A DNA stretch of 6,869 bases from Pelagibacteraceae bacterium (GTDB lineage Bacteria > Pseudomonadota > Alphaproteobacteria > Pelagibacterales > Pelagibacteraceae). How positions within the stretch are numbered: position 1 is the stretch's first letter; each line of letters opens with the position of its first letter. The DNA lies in contig NYVZ01000016.1 of assembly GCA_002684895.1 (NCBI GenBank), positions 9,777-16,645 on the forward strand, written 5' to 3'. The notes under the pieces were generated by a model that ran no database searches, was not told where the DNA came from, and saw only the letters and a list, made by a program, of their open reading frames with translations. Shown here one piece after another: positions 6,238 through 6,869 of this stretch. The translations under genes and the position numbers were made by a program.

Positions 6238-6869
6238 ATGGATCAACTTATATTTAAATTTCCTTTTTCCAAAAAATATTATGAGCAAGATTTTTTTGTA
6301 TCAAGTAACAATTTTTCTGCTTATAAATTAATAGAAAGTTGGCCAAATTGGCCAGGCAAATGGTTAAACATTTTTGGCCACACAGGATCTGGAAAGACCC
6401 ACCTAGCTAAAATCTTAGAAAAAAAAATTGACAAAATTAAATTAATAGAAGCAAAAGATGTAAACAATAAAACGCTACAAGATTTAAACAGTTTAGATTG
6501 TTTGATAATTGATAGTTTTGATAATAACATAGATGAAAATTTGCTTTATTCAATTTTTAATCAATCTAAACAATTAGAAAATTATATTTTAATTAATTCC
6601 ATTATTTCAATTAAAGATCTCAAGATAAATTTAGAAGATCTTAAGTCCAGAGTCAGCAGCTTTTTATTTATTGGTATAGAATTACCAACTGATGATTTAT
6701 TAAAAGTTATCATTTCAAAGACGTTGTCTGATAATCAAATAAATATTAATCCAAAGTTATCAGATTTTATTATCAATAATGTAGAAAGGTCGTACGAAAA
6801 AATGTTTAAATTTCTTAAAGATCTTGATGAGTTGTCTTTATCTACTGGAAAATCAATCAATATTAATTT
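6238..6869 (+). CDS. hdaA: HdaA, DnaA-related regulatory AAA+ ATPase (C-terminal end cut off)
   Basis: The frame opens with ATG 6238, 4 bases after the DUF2066 stop, and runs to the end of the window, giving 210 residues; about 10-25 residues are probably missing compared with the family. Hda/HdaA is a short DnaA homologue without the DNA-binding domain. Loaded on the sliding clamp, it stimulates ATP hydrolysis by DnaA and so prevents re-initiation of replication. Visible parts are an N-terminal QLIFKF (3-8) where the clamp-binding motif should be, Walker A GHTGSGKTH (47-55), a Walker B region CLIIDS (88-93), sensor I ILINS (117-121), box VII DLKSR (134-138) with the arginine finger R138, PTDDLL (150-155), and sensor II R184 in VERS. 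The second acidic position of Walker B is S93. The C-terminal SININ would lead into the final helix of the family. No Shine-Dalgarno site is present. Confidence 0.9.
   Translation, partial: MDQLIFKFPFSKKYYEQDFFVSSNNFSAYKLIESWPNWPGKWLNIFGHTGSGKTHLAKILEKKIDKIKLIEAKDVNNKTLQDLNSLDCLIIDSFDNNIDENLLYSIFNQSKQLENYILINSIISIKDLKINLEDLKSRVSSFLFIGIELPTDDLLKVIISKTLSDNQININPKLSDFIINNVERSYEKMFKFLKDLDELSLSTGKSININ

Noticed and set aside
6321..6530. A 69-codon minus-strand open frame inside hdaA
   Set aside because: It is antisense to the Walker A and Walker B region of the HdaA homologue and has no independent support.
1..6869. Search for a mobile element, defence system, CRISPR array or RNA gene
   Set aside because: All of the window except about 170 bases is accounted for by core-genome genes of uniform composition. 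No transposase, integrase, direct-repeat array, tRNA-like fold or rRNA segment was seen.

Overview
The window is a strongly A+T-rich, almost gap-free piece of bacterial chromosome. Protein content and gene order point to an alphaproteobacterium of the SAR11 / Pelagibacterales type. The reasons are lysine-, asparagine- and isoleucine-rich proteins, gene overlaps of 4 to 8 bases, one intergenic region longer than about 25 bases, and an lptG-lptF | pepA-ndk cluster followed by purN-purM, a DUF2066 gene and a HdaA/DnaA-family gene. The lineage is inferred from these features; no marker RNA is present.

Layout. Bases 1-1585 (minus strand) hold lptF and the first 158 codons of lptG, the permease subunits of the lipopolysaccharide exporter, joined by an ATGA overlap. 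Bases 1586-1723 are the only real intergenic region. It should carry the divergent promoters for lptF and pepA, and it contains a near-perfect 20-bp palindrome. Bases 1724-3584 (plus strand) hold pepA (leucyl aminopeptidase) and ndk (nucleoside diphosphate kinase), overlapping by 8 bases. Bases 3581-5166 (minus strand) hold purM then purN in transcription order, overlapping by 7 bases. These encode the AIR synthetase and GAR formyltransferase of purine synthesis. ndk and purN meet tail to tail and share the palindromic stop TTAA. Bases 5190-6869 (plus strand) hold a DUF2066 protein with a signal peptide and, after a 4-base gap, a nearly complete HdaA homologue that runs off the right end.

How the genes relate. 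purM and purN act in the same pathway to IMP, and ndk completes nucleoside triphosphate synthesis, so the centre of the window is nucleotide metabolism. LptF/LptG serve envelope assembly. HdaA homologues inactivate DnaA-ATP after replication starts. The DUF2066 gene is the only one without a known biochemical role; its placement between purMN and hda recurs in other proteobacteria. No mobile element, CRISPR array, tRNA, rRNA or clear terminator was found. This is mostly an ordinary core-genome segment. The observations most worth checking are the palindrome at the pepA promoter, the DUF2066 gene, the very tight gene junctions and the long homopolymer runs inside genes.
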